A stretch of DNA of 34,272 nt from Candidatus Kaiserbacteria bacterium (GCA_020428685.1 JAGQMJ010000009.1:1-34272), one strand, 5' to 3'; shown: positions 1 to 7,300, counted from the stretch's first letter. Made by a program: numbers and translations. Notes: generated from the letters alone by a model not told the origin.

Positions 1-100
1 GGCCGTTTTCTTTCTGCACCTCCCACAAAATGAAATAAACACTAAGTTTACGGAGTAATATATGTTAAAATAGAGGTATTAAAATAATATTGTATTGTTT

Positions 101-685
101 ATGGACTTAAATTGGATTTTGGTAGGCATCATAGCAGCAGCAGTTTTTTATGTAATTTTTGCTTACAACAGATTTGTAAAACTCACCCAGCAAGCTAAGG
201 AGGCGTGGGCAGATATTGATGTACAACTAAAGCGCCGTTACGACTTGATCCCAAACTTGATTGAAACAGTTAAAGGTTATGCGGCCCACGAAAGAGAAAC
301 TCTAGACGCAGTTACAAATGCCCGAGCAGCCGCTACTCAGACTCACATTGACCCTTCAGGCATCACTCCAGATCAAGTGGCAGCTATGGCGGGAGCCGAA
401 TCAGCTTTGACTGGCGCTCTTGGTCGTCTGATGGCAATCTCTGAAAATTACCCAGATTTGAAAGCAAACACAAACTTCCTGGAGCTACAGCGTGAACTTT
501 CTGATACAGAAAACAAGATCCAAGCTTCACGCCGTTTCTACAATGGTAATGTACGTGATCTCAAGATTGCTCTACAGTCATTCCCGTCAAATGTAATTGG
601 AACAATGTTCAACTTTACAGCTGAAGAATACTTCGAACTAGAAGAAAATAGTGAGCAGCGCGAGCCAGTTAAAGTTAGTTTCTAA
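101..685 (+). CDS. lemA: LemA family membrane protein
   Basis: The protein has about 194 residues. One N-terminal membrane segment (about residues 3-22) is followed by a long helical domain. The family hallmark RYDLIPNLIETVKGYAAHE sits near residue 50, and the end carries the usual LemA pattern of a short amphipathic stretch with FNFTAEEYFE. The exact function of LemA is not established; it is a membrane-anchored helical bundle often encoded beside HtpX-type metalloproteases, as here. An in-frame TTG lies 6 nt upstream, but the ATG at 101 is preferred. No Shine-Dalgarno is visible. A TGtTAAAAT box at 63-71 or a TAATAT at 85-90 could drive a short leader. It is the first gene of a tight cluster with the NTP pyrophosphatase, htpX and DUF3137 genes (gaps of 3 and 10 nt, then a 1-nt overlap). 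Confidence 0.93.
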   Translation: MDLNWILVGIIAAAVFYVIFAYNRFVKLTQQAKEAWADIDVQLKRRYDLIPNLIETVKGYAAHERETLDAVTNARAAATQTHIDPSGITPDQVAAMAGAESALTGALGRLMAISENYPDLKANTNFLELQRELSDTENKIQASRRFYNGNVRDLKIALQSFPSNVIGTMFNFTAEEYFELEENSEQREPVKVSF

Positions 686-688
686 CAC

Positions 689-1072
689 ATGTCTGAAATT
701 AATCGAGTCTATTACAACAAGCTTGTAAGAGATAATATTCCAGCCAAAATTGAAGCCAAGCACGAGCAGTGCGAGGTGAGAAATATTACTGATGTTCAAG
801 AGTTGCAGCAGGAATTGTTCAAAAAAGTCCAGGAGGAAGCCGCGTCGCTCTCAATGTCACGCACAAAGGAAGAGTTTCTTGAAGAATATAGTGATTTGAT
901 GGTTGTTTTAGAAACCCTAATTAAGCAACTTGAAATCCCGAGAGAAGATTTGATTGCTGCTCGCAAGGATAATCTGCTCAAGAAAGGAGGATATAAACAT
1001 GGTTATTATCTGCACTGGTCGGCAGATGTAAACTACCGTTCAAATGAAAGCGTGCAAGGAATACCACTCTAA
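689..1072 (+). CDS. All-alpha NTP pyrophosphatase (MazG-like, COG4997 type)
   Basis: This 127-residue protein begins with the pattern YYNKLVRDNIPAKIEAK, typical of predicted house-cleaning nucleoside triphosphate pyrophosphohydrolases of the all-alpha (MazG/phosphoribosyl-ATP pyrophosphohydrolase) superfamily. The acidic helix pair expected to bind Mg2+ is present: QEEAASL near residues 48-54 and EEYSDLMVVLE near 64-74. The C-terminal KKGGYKHGYYL is also typical of this group. Such enzymes hydrolyse non-canonical NTPs to NMP and pyrophosphate in the cytosol; the substrate here cannot be told. The gene starts 3 nt after lemA and ends 10 nt before htpX, so it is probably co-transcribed with them. 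The family assignment is firm at superfamily level and the specificity is unknown. Confidence 0.8.
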   Translation: MSEINRVYYNKLVRDNIPAKIEAKHEQCEVRNITDVQELQQELFKKVQEEAASLSMSRTKEEFLEEYSDLMVVLETLIKQLEIPREDLIAARKDNLLKKGGYKHGYYLHWSADVNYRSNESVQGIPL

Positions 1073-1082
1073 TAATCCCTAA

Positions 1083-1982
1083 ATGTCGACACTGTATACA
1101 CAACAATCTAGTAATGTTTTAAAGACGTACGCTCTCATGACGACGTTTTTAGTGTTTGCGATTGCGATTGCTTACGGTGCTTCTTGGTATTTAGGTAATC
1201 CAACGATTCTATACATTGGTGTAGCCTTGTCCTTTTTTACCAGTATTGGAAGTTACTGGTTTTCAGACAAGATTGTCCTTAGGATGACCAATGCCAAGCA
1301 GATTTCTAAGGAGCAGGCACCCGAGTTGTACAATATTGTAGAGAATCTTTCTATCACTGCCGGTTTACCAATGCCAAAGGTATTTATTGTTGAAGATCCT
1401 TCACCCAATGCCTTTGCGACAGGCCGAGACCCAGAACATGCTGTGGTGGCGGCCACTACGGGTCTGTTGCAAATACTTGATAGAACAGAATTAGAAGGAG
1501 TGATGGCGCATGAGTTGTCGCATGTTGGTAATCGAGACATGCTTGTGATGACGGTCGCGGTTGTCTTGGCTGGTTTTATTGCTATCGTGGCAGACTTTTT
1601 CACTCGCATGATGATGTTTGGCGGAGGCGACAACCGCGACCGCCATCCAGCCTTCTTGATTTTGGGAGTTATTGGCATCATCTTGGCACCAATCGCCGCC
1701 AAGATGATACAGCTGGCTATTTCTCGTAAGCGTGAGTATCTAGCAGATGCTTCTGGCGCCTTGCTTACTCGCTATCCTGAAGGTTTGGCTTCAGCACTTG
1801 AAAAAATAAACAACAGTCATACTCCGATGCGAAACGCTTCACATGCTACAGCTCATTTGTTTATTTCTGATCCGTTCAAAGACGAAAAGAAGGGCATTAT
1901 GCAAAAAATCAGCGGCCTATTCCAAACTCATCCGCCGGCCCAAGACAGAATTAACCGCCTTCGTAACATGGGGAGTGAATAA
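1083..1982 (+). CDS. htpX: HtpX-type M48 membrane metalloprotease
   Basis: The 299-residue protein carries the M48 zinc motif HELSH at residues 143-147 and the third ligand in KREYLAD (E218). It has two N-terminal membrane segments (about 14-35 and 40-60) and two more around 155-175 and 191-210, the classic HtpX topology. The family degrades misfolded membrane proteins on the cytoplasmic side. The length is normal for HtpX. It follows the NTP pyrophosphatase gene by 10 nt and shares one base (TAATG) with the DUF3137 gene, which implies translational coupling. Proximity to lemA is a recurrent arrangement. All catalytic residues are intact. Confidence 0.95.
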   Translation: MSTLYTQQSSNVLKTYALMTTFLVFAIAIAYGASWYLGNPTILYIGVALSFFTSIGSYWFSDKIVLRMTNAKQISKEQAPELYNIVENLSITAGLPMPKVFIVEDPSPNAFATGRDPEHAVVAATTGLLQILDRTELEGVMAHELSHVGNRDMLVMTVAVVLAGFIAIVADFFTRMMMFGGGDNRDRHPAFLILGVIGIILAPIAAKMIQLAISRKREYLADASGALLTRYPEGLASALEKINNSHTPMRNASHATAHLFISDPFKDEKKGIMQKISGLFQTHPPAQDRINRLRNMGSE

Positions 1983-2986
1983 TGAGCAATCGGTCAAAAT
2001 TCACACTTTCAAACGAGGCTGAGCTAAAAGCAAAACTAAACTCTGTTCTAAAAACAAGCTTGCCAAATTTTATCGCGTCGACAAATTCGCGCCGCGCAAA
2101 AGTCTTGTCCAATAGAAAATCAGCTCTAATAACTCTAGCTCTTGCCTTGGGTGTTTTATTTATTTTATTTCAGGCTGTCGATTCAAATATCGGAGCCTGG
2201 TCATTCAATACGCTTTTAGTTACCTCGATCATCTGGATTGTGGTGGTGATTATTTTTTTTAGACAGTGGATGAAGAATGATCATCTGCTGGCTCGAGAAA
2301 TAAACATGGCCTTAGTTCCTACTTTTACAAATGTGCTTGATAGATTGGTTATGTACACCCATGACTCAGCTCACCGAGTAAAGACAGCTGAGCTTTTAAA
2401 GGAGTCAGCCCTTCTTACGTCAGAAGGGCTGGATATTGAAGCAGATGACACCTATACAATCTACGGAGAAAATGAGGTGTCGGTTAGGGAGCTGTTTGTG
2501 ACCAAGCTGGTTTCAAATGGAAAAAGCACTTCCAGAGTAGAGGTTTTTAAAGGAGTTTTTGTTGTGGCTGACTTAGGTAAGGGTCATGAGGCTGAAACAT
2601 ACATCTCAACTGATGGTGACAGAAGCGGCTTTGCTCACAGAACTTTCTGGTCGGATTTGGTTGAGAGCGGGGAGGTGAAAGAAACCGTCTTGGAGTGGAA
2701 TGAATTTGAAAAAGAGCTTCATGTCGCCACCACAAATCCGACCAAAGCCAGAGAAATCCTCACCCCTGACTTTATGCAAGATGTTTACGAATGGTGGAAA
2801 GAGCATGAATTAAACATGAGAATAGCGTTTAAAGGCAGCAAGCTCTATTTGCTTTTGCCAGAGGAGACAATCAAAATTGGAACCAGCACCACATCAATTG
2901 ATTCAAAAAAAATCGAATCTTACGCTCATTCGCTCCTCCGTCCTATTTGGCGAAGTGTAAAATTGGTTGAGGATGTGTACTCATAG
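1982..2986 (+). CDS. DUF3137-like membrane protein
   Basis: The 334-residue protein has two adjacent membrane segments (about 48-68 and 73-94) followed by a soluble domain. The C-terminal half contains the DUF3137 signature, with FEKELHVATTN followed by AREILTPDFM and later FKGSKLYLLLP, which line up with the known FEK...ILTP...GSKLYIAI pattern of that family. Its function is unknown; members are often encoded next to LemA. It starts on the last base of the htpX stop codon and is the last gene of the lemA cluster. No clear intrinsic terminator follows it. Assignment rests on recognised motif spacing, not on a search. Confidence 0.75.
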   Translation: MSNRSKFTLSNEAELKAKLNSVLKTSLPNFIASTNSRRAKVLSNRKSALITLALALGVLFILFQAVDSNIGAWSFNTLLVTSIIWIVVVIIFFRQWMKNDHLLAREINMALVPTFTNVLDRLVMYTHDSAHRVKTAELLKESALLTSEGLDIEADDTYTIYGENEVSVRELFVTKLVSNGKSTSRVEVFKGVFVVADLGKGHEAETYISTDGDRSGFAHRTFWSDLVESGEVKETVLEWNEFEKELHVATTNPTKAREILTPDFMQDVYEWWKEHELNMRIAFKGSKLYLLLPEETIKIGTSTTSIDSKKIESYAHSLLRPIWRSVKLVEDVYS

Positions 2987-3067
2987 TTTTGTGATATATT
3001 TTGTTGGTTGTTTGTTAGGTCGGCATGTAGAAGCAGGGGACTGAAAGGAGTAGCAGAGTAAATAAAT

Positions 3068-3084
3068 GGAGAGATGGCAGAGTG
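3068..3084 (+). repeat. 17-bp copy of the tRNA-Ser 5' end
   Basis: GGAGAGATGGCAGAGTG is identical to the first 17 bases of the tRNA-Ser gene at 3182-3198. The rest of a tRNA does not follow: no matching 3' acceptor arm (TCTCTCC) lies within 100 bp. It looks like the remnant of a duplicated or deleted tRNA gene in the 195-bp gap between the DUF3137 gene and the intact tRNA. Confidence 0.75.
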
Positions 3085-3181
3085 CTCAATGAAGAAAGGA
3101 GCTTTGCGACTATTCTGAATTAGTGTTTAATATTCCAACGCCAAACAGACGAATGTGCAGTAACGATAATCAAATTCAAAC

Positions 3182-3268
3182 GGAGAGATGGCAGAGTGGC
3201 TGAACGCGCATCCTTGGAAAGGATGTATACGAGCAATCGTATCGGGGGTTCGAATCCCCCTCTCTCCG
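3182..3268 (+). tRNA. tRNA-Ser (anticodon GGA)
   Basis: The acceptor stem GGAGAGA (3182-3188) pairs with TCTCTCC (3261-3267), with discriminator G at 3268. The anticodon loop reads TTGGAAA, giving anticodon GGA (serine UCC/UCU). A long variable arm (TACGA-GCAA-TCGTA) is present, as required for a class II serine tRNA. The T-arm GGGGGTTCGAATCCCCC is perfect. The CCA end is not encoded (the next bases are CAT), so it must be added by a nucleotidyltransferase. Confidence 0.97.
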
Positions 3269-3273
3269 CATCA

Positions 3274-3287
3274 TCGTGCTAGCACGA
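3274..3287. other. 14-bp perfect palindrome after the tRNA
   Basis: TCGTGCTAGCACGA is its own reverse complement and begins 6 bp after the tRNA discriminator base. There is no T-run, so it is not a standard terminator. It could be a dimeric protein site or affect 3' processing of the tRNA or expression of the gene at 3299. Confidence 0.5.
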
Positions 3288-3298
3288 GACAGTTAATT

Positions 3299-3715
3299 AT
3301 GAATTCAGATGAAACTAAGATTGAACTAAAAAGTTTACTAAATAAAGTAAATGATTTAAGGGGGTATCAAAAGGAAATTAAAAATCTGGTTAAGTCTAAT
3401 CAATCCAATACCTTTTTCTTATTCACTGGTCTATATCTAGGTATAATTGGTGGGGTTGTTGGTAGCTTAGTTGATAAACATCTTATTGATGCGAGTACCA
3501 AAAATATTATTATTGCATTTGTTTTATTTGGATTAGGGTTTGTCGTAGTCTTTGTAAGAAGCAGAAGAATTCGCTCCGACTCATTGGAAGGTCTTAACTT
3601 ACTTAAGAATAGATTAGACGAATACGATGATGAACTAAATCGCCTATATAAAGATTGGAGCCCATATGATGTCAGTGCCCGAGACATTATTAAATCAGAA
3701 TTTGAAAATAAATAA
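3299..3715 (+). CDS. Hypothetical two-TM membrane protein
   Basis: This 138-residue protein is of no recognised family. It has an N-terminal charged helix (about 1-35) with coiled-coil character, two hydrophobic segments (about 37-58 and 69-86), a basic RSRRIR stop-transfer stretch, and a C-terminal acidic/basic helix. The reading frame is open back into the tRNA (to 3188), but translation there would read the tRNA itself, so the ATG at 3299 is taken as the start. No Shine-Dalgarno or strong -10 box precedes it. A membrane-embedded hairpin with cytosolic helical ends is the likely form. Confidence 0.6.
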   Translation: MNSDETKIELKSLLNKVNDLRGYQKEIKNLVKSNQSNTFFLFTGLYLGIIGGVVGSLVDKHLIDASTKNIIIAFVLFGLGFVVVFVRSRRIRSDSLEGLNLLKNRLDEYDDELNRLYKDWSPYDVSARDIIKSEFENK

Positions 3716-3865
3716 ATCGGCCAAACATGCTTGACTGCCCACGGTTTTAACTCGAGTAATCCCGAACAAATGTAGTGAGAGAAGAGGGTTTGTGATGCGG
3801 GGCGCTGTAGTGGGATTAAATCTCCTTTTTCTTCTCCTCTTATAATCAACCATAATACGTTGTTG

Positions 3866-3874
3866 TGGTACAGT
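3866..3874 (+). promoter_or_regulatory. Extended -10 promoter box
   Basis: TGgTACAGT ends 6 nt before the ATG at 3881, so transcription would start at or beside the start codon (leaderless). Confidence 0.5.
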
Positions 3875-3880
3875 ATTTGT

Positions 3881-4168
3881 ATGAAAAGAGAACTTATCAA
3901 GGACGTATATTTATTATTAGCAGTTCCTGCTGTAGTTTTGCTTACGTACCTGCTTGCCTCTTCCGAGGTGATTAGATTTCCGTATATCTATGTGTTGCTG
4001 GTGTCTATAGTCATTTCAATAATCAGTCTTTTTATCATTCCTAGATATATTAGAAAAAGTTTTGAGTCTGGTGATAAGAAAAAATTAGTGATTTCAATTT
4101 TTATTTCGATTGCGGCGGCATTACCATTTATTCTGGCCTTAATCAGTTGGCTAGATTACGCATTATAA
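3881..4168 (+). CDS. Small three-TM membrane protein, unknown
   Basis: The protein has 95 residues, almost entirely hydrophobic, with three predicted membrane segments (about 8-26, 33-54 and 70-92) and a short basic/acidic loop ESGDKKK between the second and third. No family is recognised. The frame extends 7 codons upstream, but the ATG at 3881 sits 6 nt after an extended -10 box, which supports this start. Single-gene unit; function unknown. Confidence 0.65.
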   Translation: MKRELIKDVYLLLAVPAVVLLTYLLASSEVIRFPYIYVLLVSIVISIISLFIIPRYIRKSFESGDKKKLVISIFISIAAALPFILALISWLDYAL

Positions 4169-4191
4169 AAACGTGAAATCGAAACAATGCT

Positions 4192-4200
4192 TGCTATAAT
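4192..4200 (+). promoter_or_regulatory. Extended -10 promoter box
   Basis: TGcTATAAT is a consensus extended -10 element, ending 6 nt before the ATG at 4207. No Shine-Dalgarno lies between, so a leaderless message is expected. An out-of-frame ATG at 4203 falls in the gap. Confidence 0.75.
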
Positions 4201-4206
4201 CAATGA

Positions 4207-5121
4207 ATGAAATCAGTAGAGGAGATAAAAAGACTCGCTTCAAAAGTGCCGTTTTTTGTGAATCCGTCTGTATCCTTCTTGTCCGAAGGTTATGGGAACT
4301 ATAACTATCTTGTACAAGATGAAGGTAGAAAGTACGTGTTGAGAATTAAAAAAAGCAAAGAGACACAGTTTAAGGATTCACTTGAAAAAGAGTACTCATT
4401 TCTGAAATATTTCGAGTCCCAAGGAATAAAATTTTGTCCCAAGGTGTTCTTTTATGATGATGTAGATAATTTCTTGATTGAAGAATTTTTAGAAGGAAAG
4501 GAGGTGTCGCAGAAGGATTTTACAAAAAGTCAAATTGATTTATTTGCTAGGCAGCTGCATGCCTTGTTTAGGCTGGATGTAAAAAAGTTTTCATCCTTTT
4601 GTTCTGAGAATGGATATAAGAAGTTTGGCTATGTAAATCCAGTTGATAATTTAAAAAAGTATGGATTTGGACGCTTTGAAGAGGCAAAAAAGTCTGGTCT
4701 AAATGATGCTTACTGCTACTGGATTGAGTCTAGGTTAAATAAAAATCTGTGCTACTTGGAAGCACAAGAGGAAGATGGTGAGGTTGGTTTTGCGTGGGGA
4801 GATATACAATCAAGGGTTATTATCACAGATGATGGGGTAATGTTGTTTTACGATTTTGAACACGCAGTTATTACTAAAAGTTTTGGACTAGCGTATATAA
4901 AAATACATGGGAAATTTAGTGATCAACAGTTTGATTGTCTGGTTGAGAGGTGCGCATTTCGCTTCAATAGAACAATAAATGAATTACTTGACGAGATTGA
5001 AACTGAAGAAAGAATAATAAGGACTAATGATGTGGTTTGGGCGGCGATGAAATGGGCTAAGACTAAGGATGAAAAGTTCAAAAATTTAATGTTAGAGAGG
5101 ATTAAGTTGGTTGAGGACTAG
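4207..5121 (+). CDS. APH/choline-kinase-fold protein with altered catalytic loop
   Basis: The 304-residue protein shows the layout of aminoglycoside/choline-type kinases: a glycine-rich GYGNYNYLV near residues 28-36, the ATP-lysine region YVLRIKKS at 43-50, a linker IEEFLEGKEV, the catalytic loop AWGDIQSRVI at 196-205, and YDFEHA (D216) in place of the DFG-like metal site. The Brenner motif HxDxxxxN is only partly kept: D199 is present, but the His is W197 and the Asn position is V204. It may be a weakened kinase or one with a different mechanism. The substrate is unknown. The gene stands alone, with a leaderless promoter before it and a terminator after it. Confidence 0.72.
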   Translation: MKSVEEIKRLASKVPFFVNPSVSFLSEGYGNYNYLVQDEGRKYVLRIKKSKETQFKDSLEKEYSFLKYFESQGIKFCPKVFFYDDVDNFLIEEFLEGKEVSQKDFTKSQIDLFARQLHALFRLDVKKFSSFCSENGYKKFGYVNPVDNLKKYGFGRFEEAKKSGLNDAYCYWIESRLNKNLCYLEAQEEDGEVGFAWGDIQSRVIITDDGVMLFYDFEHAVITKSFGLAYIKIHGKFSDQQFDCLVERCAFRFNRTINELLDEIETEERIIRTNDVVWAAMKWAKTKDEKFKNLMLERIKLVED

Positions 5122-5150
5122 TGCTACACGCATAAACTTAAATTGCGTTT

Positions 5151-5171
5151 CCCTTTACAAAAGGGGTTTTT
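5151..5171 (+). terminator. Intrinsic terminator
   Basis: CCCTTT (5151-5156) pairs with AAAGGG (5160-5165) around loop ACA, followed by G and five T's. It ends the kinase-like gene unit. Confidence 0.75.
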
Positions 5172-5233
5172 GTATGTATAAATTAGGGTCTAGTTTTTGA
5201 CTAGTTTGTTCTTTTTAGATACGGGAGGGCGTG

Positions 5234-5776
5234 ATGACTGAAACAGGCATGCGGGTTTTTGATAAGTTCGATTTGCCGGAATTAGATAATTGCTCTGTGG
5301 GGTATTGTCTTTCGCGGCATGATTCTGATTGTGTCGTAACCAAAGTTCCCTCAACCGTTACGGTTCATGTTTTGGCTGATGATAGCGATACTTTGGTTCC
5401 GATTGAAGTTACTCCTGATTGTTGGATGGTTGTTCAGCAGGTGGGAGAGTTTTACCCGGTTTGTGATTTTGAATCGACCTACATCCTCGGAGAAAAAGTT
5501 TCTCTCGATGAAGATGAAAGGGCGAAGCTTTTGTACGAGTTTTGGTTGGAGCGGAACTTTCAAATTGAAATGTATCGCGCTTATAAACTGACCCCAGTCT
5601 TCGTTATTGGGGTGTTGAATGAGTGCGGCATCTTCGATGTTGATGGAAGCACACAGGTGCATTTCAGAACTGGTGATTTGCTTTTAAAAACCTTTGGTGA
5701 AACTGGAAGAATTGAGCCAATCACCAAAGATAAATTTCTTGAGCACTTTGGTTGGGTTGGTCCTATCAAGCTCTGA
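5234..5776 (+). CDS. Hypothetical acidic cytosolic protein
   Basis: The protein has about 180 residues, no signal peptide and no membrane segment, and is acidic. The C-terminal part (about residues 105-178) reads as mixed alpha/beta with TGDLLLKTFGETGRIEPITKD (quoted in part: GDLLLKTFGETG), loosely similar in layout to small PGDYG-like proteins, but I do not recognise it with confidence. A GTG lies 3 nt upstream of the ATG; the ATG at 5234 is preferred because GGGAGGG at 5223-5229 then acts as a Shine-Dalgarno with about 5 nt spacing. This is one of the few genes in the window with such a site. It ends with UGA, so UGA is a stop in this genome. Confidence 0.6.
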   Translation: MTETGMRVFDKFDLPELDNCSVGYCLSRHDSDCVVTKVPSTVTVHVLADDSDTLVPIEVTPDCWMVVQQVGEFYPVCDFESTYILGEKVSLDEDERAKLLYEFWLERNFQIEMYRAYKLTPVFVIGVLNECGIFDVDGSTQVHFRTGDLLLKTFGETGRIEPITKDKFLEHFGWVGPIKL

Positions 5777-5792
5777 TCCAAAAGCGTATTTG

Positions 5793-5823
5793 ACCCGAGG
5801 TGTATACCCCGGGTTATTCTTTT
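5793..5823 (+). terminator. Probable intrinsic terminator
   Basis: ACCCG-A-GG...CC-CCGGGT forms a stem with one mismatch around a TGTATA loop, followed by a T-rich tract (TATTCTTTT). Confidence 0.55.
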
Positions 5824-5876
5824 GTCTGGCAAATTTTTCCCTGTAAGGTACACTGATTTGAGATAAGGAGATTGAT

Positions 5877-6341
5877 ATGAAAAAAACTACATTATGTTTT
5901 TGCATCGATGGCGATAAGGTCTTGCTAGGTATGAAAAAGCGCGGCTTTGGAGCTGAAAAGTGGAATGGCTTTGGCGGCAAGGTTAAGAATGAAACTCCTG
6001 CGGCGGCTACCATAAGAGAGCTAAAAGAGGAGTCTGCTCTGGTGGCAAAGGTAGAAGATTTGAGCTTGGTGGCAAAGGTGGAGTTTAGTTTTGCTGGCGA
6101 GCCTTTTACGGAGTGTTGGGTTTATTTACTTGAAGTTTGGCAAGGCGAGCCAGCTGAAACGAAGGAAATGAAGCCTGACTGGTTTGATGTGGCAGATCTG
6201 CCGTTTCAAAAGATGTGGGCCGCTGATGCTAAGTGGCTACCGGTGGTGCTTTCTGGAAAGAAAATCACAGCTAAAGTAGATTTTTCTACCGATGGTAATG
6301 AAGTGAATAGTTTTGCTTGGGAAGAAGCTTTGTTTGATTAA
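5877..6341 (+). CDS. MTH1-like NUDIX hydrolase (8-oxo-dGTP diphosphatase type)
   Basis: In this 154-residue protein the Nudix box is complete apart from the last glycine: G33-x5-E39-x7-R47E48-L-x-E51E52-x-A54. Flanking sequence follows animal MTH1/NUDT1 closely: WNGFGGKV before the box, GEPFTE, an EMKPDWF stretch, and PFQKMWAADAKWLPVVLSGKK at the end (quoted in part: PFQKMWAAD). MTH1-type enzymes remove oxidised purine dNTPs, so a role in cleaning the nucleotide pool is likely. A Shine-Dalgarno AAGGAG (5865-5870) lies 6 nt before the ATG. The stop codon overlaps a strong terminator hairpin. The fold is certain and the substrate is inferred from similarity. Confidence 0.88.
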   Translation: MKKTTLCFCIDGDKVLLGMKKRGFGAEKWNGFGGKVKNETPAAATIRELKEESALVAKVEDLSLVAKVEFSFAGEPFTECWVYLLEVWQGEPAETKEMKPDWFDVADLPFQKMWAADAKWLPVVLSGKKITAKVDFSTDGNEVNSFAWEEALFD

Positions 6342-6370
6342 ACGGCCGAACACTACGTGTTCGGCCGTTT
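6340..6370 (+). terminator. Strong hairpin terminator overlapping the NUDIX stop
   Basis: A 14-bp perfect stem, AAACGGCCGAACAC (6340-6353) with GTGTTCGGCCGTTT (6357-6370), closes a TAC loop. The stem starts inside the TAA stop codon. Confidence 0.85.
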
Positions 6371-6460
6371 CCAATCAAAATCCATCGCAAAAGCATAGAC
6401 TTTTTAAAATATAGTGTAATAATGTTTACAGCTTTTATTTAAAGGATAATTTTTGATTGT

Positions 6461-6847
6461 ATGTTTGGATTTGGCGAAAGACCTAAGGTTGAGAAACGAG
6501 GAGACCTGACAGCTGGCGAAAAAGCATGGCAGGGCCAGGTGAACTCTGGCGCAGAAGAGAGTTCGACAGCTTCTGATGAAGGGATTGATCCAGTGGGTCT
6601 TTCTCAGGGTTATCAAGGTTTTAATCATGGTGGCGTTGAAAATAATGTGTCCGAAGTAGATGGAAAAAGAGTGGCTGATGTTGAGCCTAGTATTGAGAGA
6701 GTACTTGAATTAGATAAATTGAACAGTCTGTTGCAGGCGGCTCAAGAATCTCTGGCTAGGGGAGATGAGGGTGCAAAGGAGCAAGTCGAAGTAATTGAGG
6801 GTATGCTAGCTGAGCATCACGAGCATTACGGGACTAATGCAGAATAA
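6461..6847 (+). CDS. Hypothetical acidic protein, likely partly disordered
   Basis: The 128-residue protein has no Cys, no signal peptide and no membrane segment. Residues 1-75 are low in hydrophobics and rich in Gly, Glu, Ser and Asp, so probably disordered. Residues 78-125 form a predicted helix pair (ERVLELDKLNSLLQAAQESL, then an acidic helix). No family is recognised. A GATAAT at 6445-6450 lies 10 nt before the ATG and could be its -10 box. A terminator follows directly, so it is a single-gene unit. Confidence 0.6.
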   Translation: MFGFGERPKVEKRGDLTAGEKAWQGQVNSGAEESSTASDEGIDPVGLSQGYQGFNHGGVENNVSEVDGKRVADVEPSIERVLELDKLNSLLQAAQESLARGDEGAKEQVEVIEGMLAEHHEHYGTNAE

Positions 6848-6865
6848 CTGGTGGTTAAAGAAAGT

Positions 6866-6895
6866 AATCAGGTTGAAAAACCTGGTTGCTTTTTT
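6866..6895 (+). terminator. Intrinsic terminator
   Basis: AATCAGGTT (6866-6874) pairs with AACCTGGTT (6879-6887; one G-T pair) around GAAA, followed by GC and six T's. Confidence 0.85.
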
Positions 6896-6943
6896 GTTAT
6901 AAAAAGGCGATATTTGTCTTGGCAAGTTCAATGGAGGTGTATC

Positions 6944-7222
6944 ATGCGAATGTTGGCCATTGCAGCAGGTTTGATGATGCGGGAGTTTCATCCAGTTTTC
7001 ATTATCTATCCGTACGGTATCAGTTTGTATGGATCACCTGGAGTTCTGAGAGAGTACTCTGATCAAAGAGGCTATGGCTGTTTGGCTAAGTCTGGTGTCC
7101 GGCGTGGTAGTTTTAAGCGCGGTTTTCGTAATCGTGGAAAAAAGAACGATAGCGGTTATCAGGCGAGACAAAATTCTAGAAAGTTCCCAAAGTCTAGAAA
7201 GGCTCCACACAAAACTTGGTGA
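6944..7222 (+). CDS. Hypothetical basic protein (uncertain frame)
   Basis: This is a 92-residue open frame with a hydrophobic N-terminus (LAIAAGLMM) and a very basic, Gly/Arg/Ser/Lys-rich C-terminal half. It is supported by an excellent Shine-Dalgarno, GGAGGTG at 6934-6940, a few nt before the ATG, and by its TGA stop lying just before a terminator hairpin. The frame is open further upstream (to 6851), but that part reads through the previous terminator, so it is rejected. A second frame (ATG 7074 to 7310) overlaps the 3' half and encodes a TM-plus-amphipathic-helix peptide that also looks protein-like; a frameshift or an overlapping gene is possible. No family is recognised. Confidence 0.45.
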   Translation: MRMLAIAAGLMMREFHPVFIIYPYGISLYGSPGVLREYSDQRGYGCLAKSGVRRGSFKRGFRNRGKKNDSGYQARQNSRKFPKSRKAPHKTW

Positions 7223-7226
7223 AATA

Positions 7227-7270
7227 GGCCGGCAGAAATGGAAGCGAAGCTTCCATTTCTGCCGGCCTTT
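7227..7270 (+). terminator. Long hairpin terminator
   Basis: A perfect 19-bp stem (7227-7245 with 7249-7267; arms begin GGCCGGCAG and end CTGCCGGCC) closes a GAA loop and is followed by TTT. Confidence 0.85.
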
Positions 7271-7291
7271 AATGTCTCTGGTAAACTTCGA

Positions 7292-7300
7292 TGATATAAT
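7292..7300 (+). promoter_or_regulatory. Extended -10 promoter box
   Basis: TGaTATAAT ends 6 nt before the ATG at 7307 and lies 25 bp after the previous terminator stem. Leaderless start predicted. Confidence 0.75.

Noticed and set aside
1253-1702. 149-codon minus-strand frame inside htpX
   Set aside because: It lies wholly within a gene with intact catalytic motifs, and its product is low-complexity; it is a shadow frame.
3188-3298. Upstream extension of the 3299 gene into the tRNA
   Set aside because: The first 37 codons would translate the tRNA-Ser gene itself; the ATG at 3299 is the sensible start.
3400-3900. 166-codon minus-strand frame across 3299-3715 and the following gap
   Set aside because: No promoter or ribosome site and Ser/Asn-rich shadow composition; the plus-strand gene has a natural TM pattern.
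6851-6943. Upstream extension of the 6944 frame
   Set aside because: It reads straight through the terminator hairpin at 6866-6895, and a strong Shine-Dalgarno marks ATG 6944.
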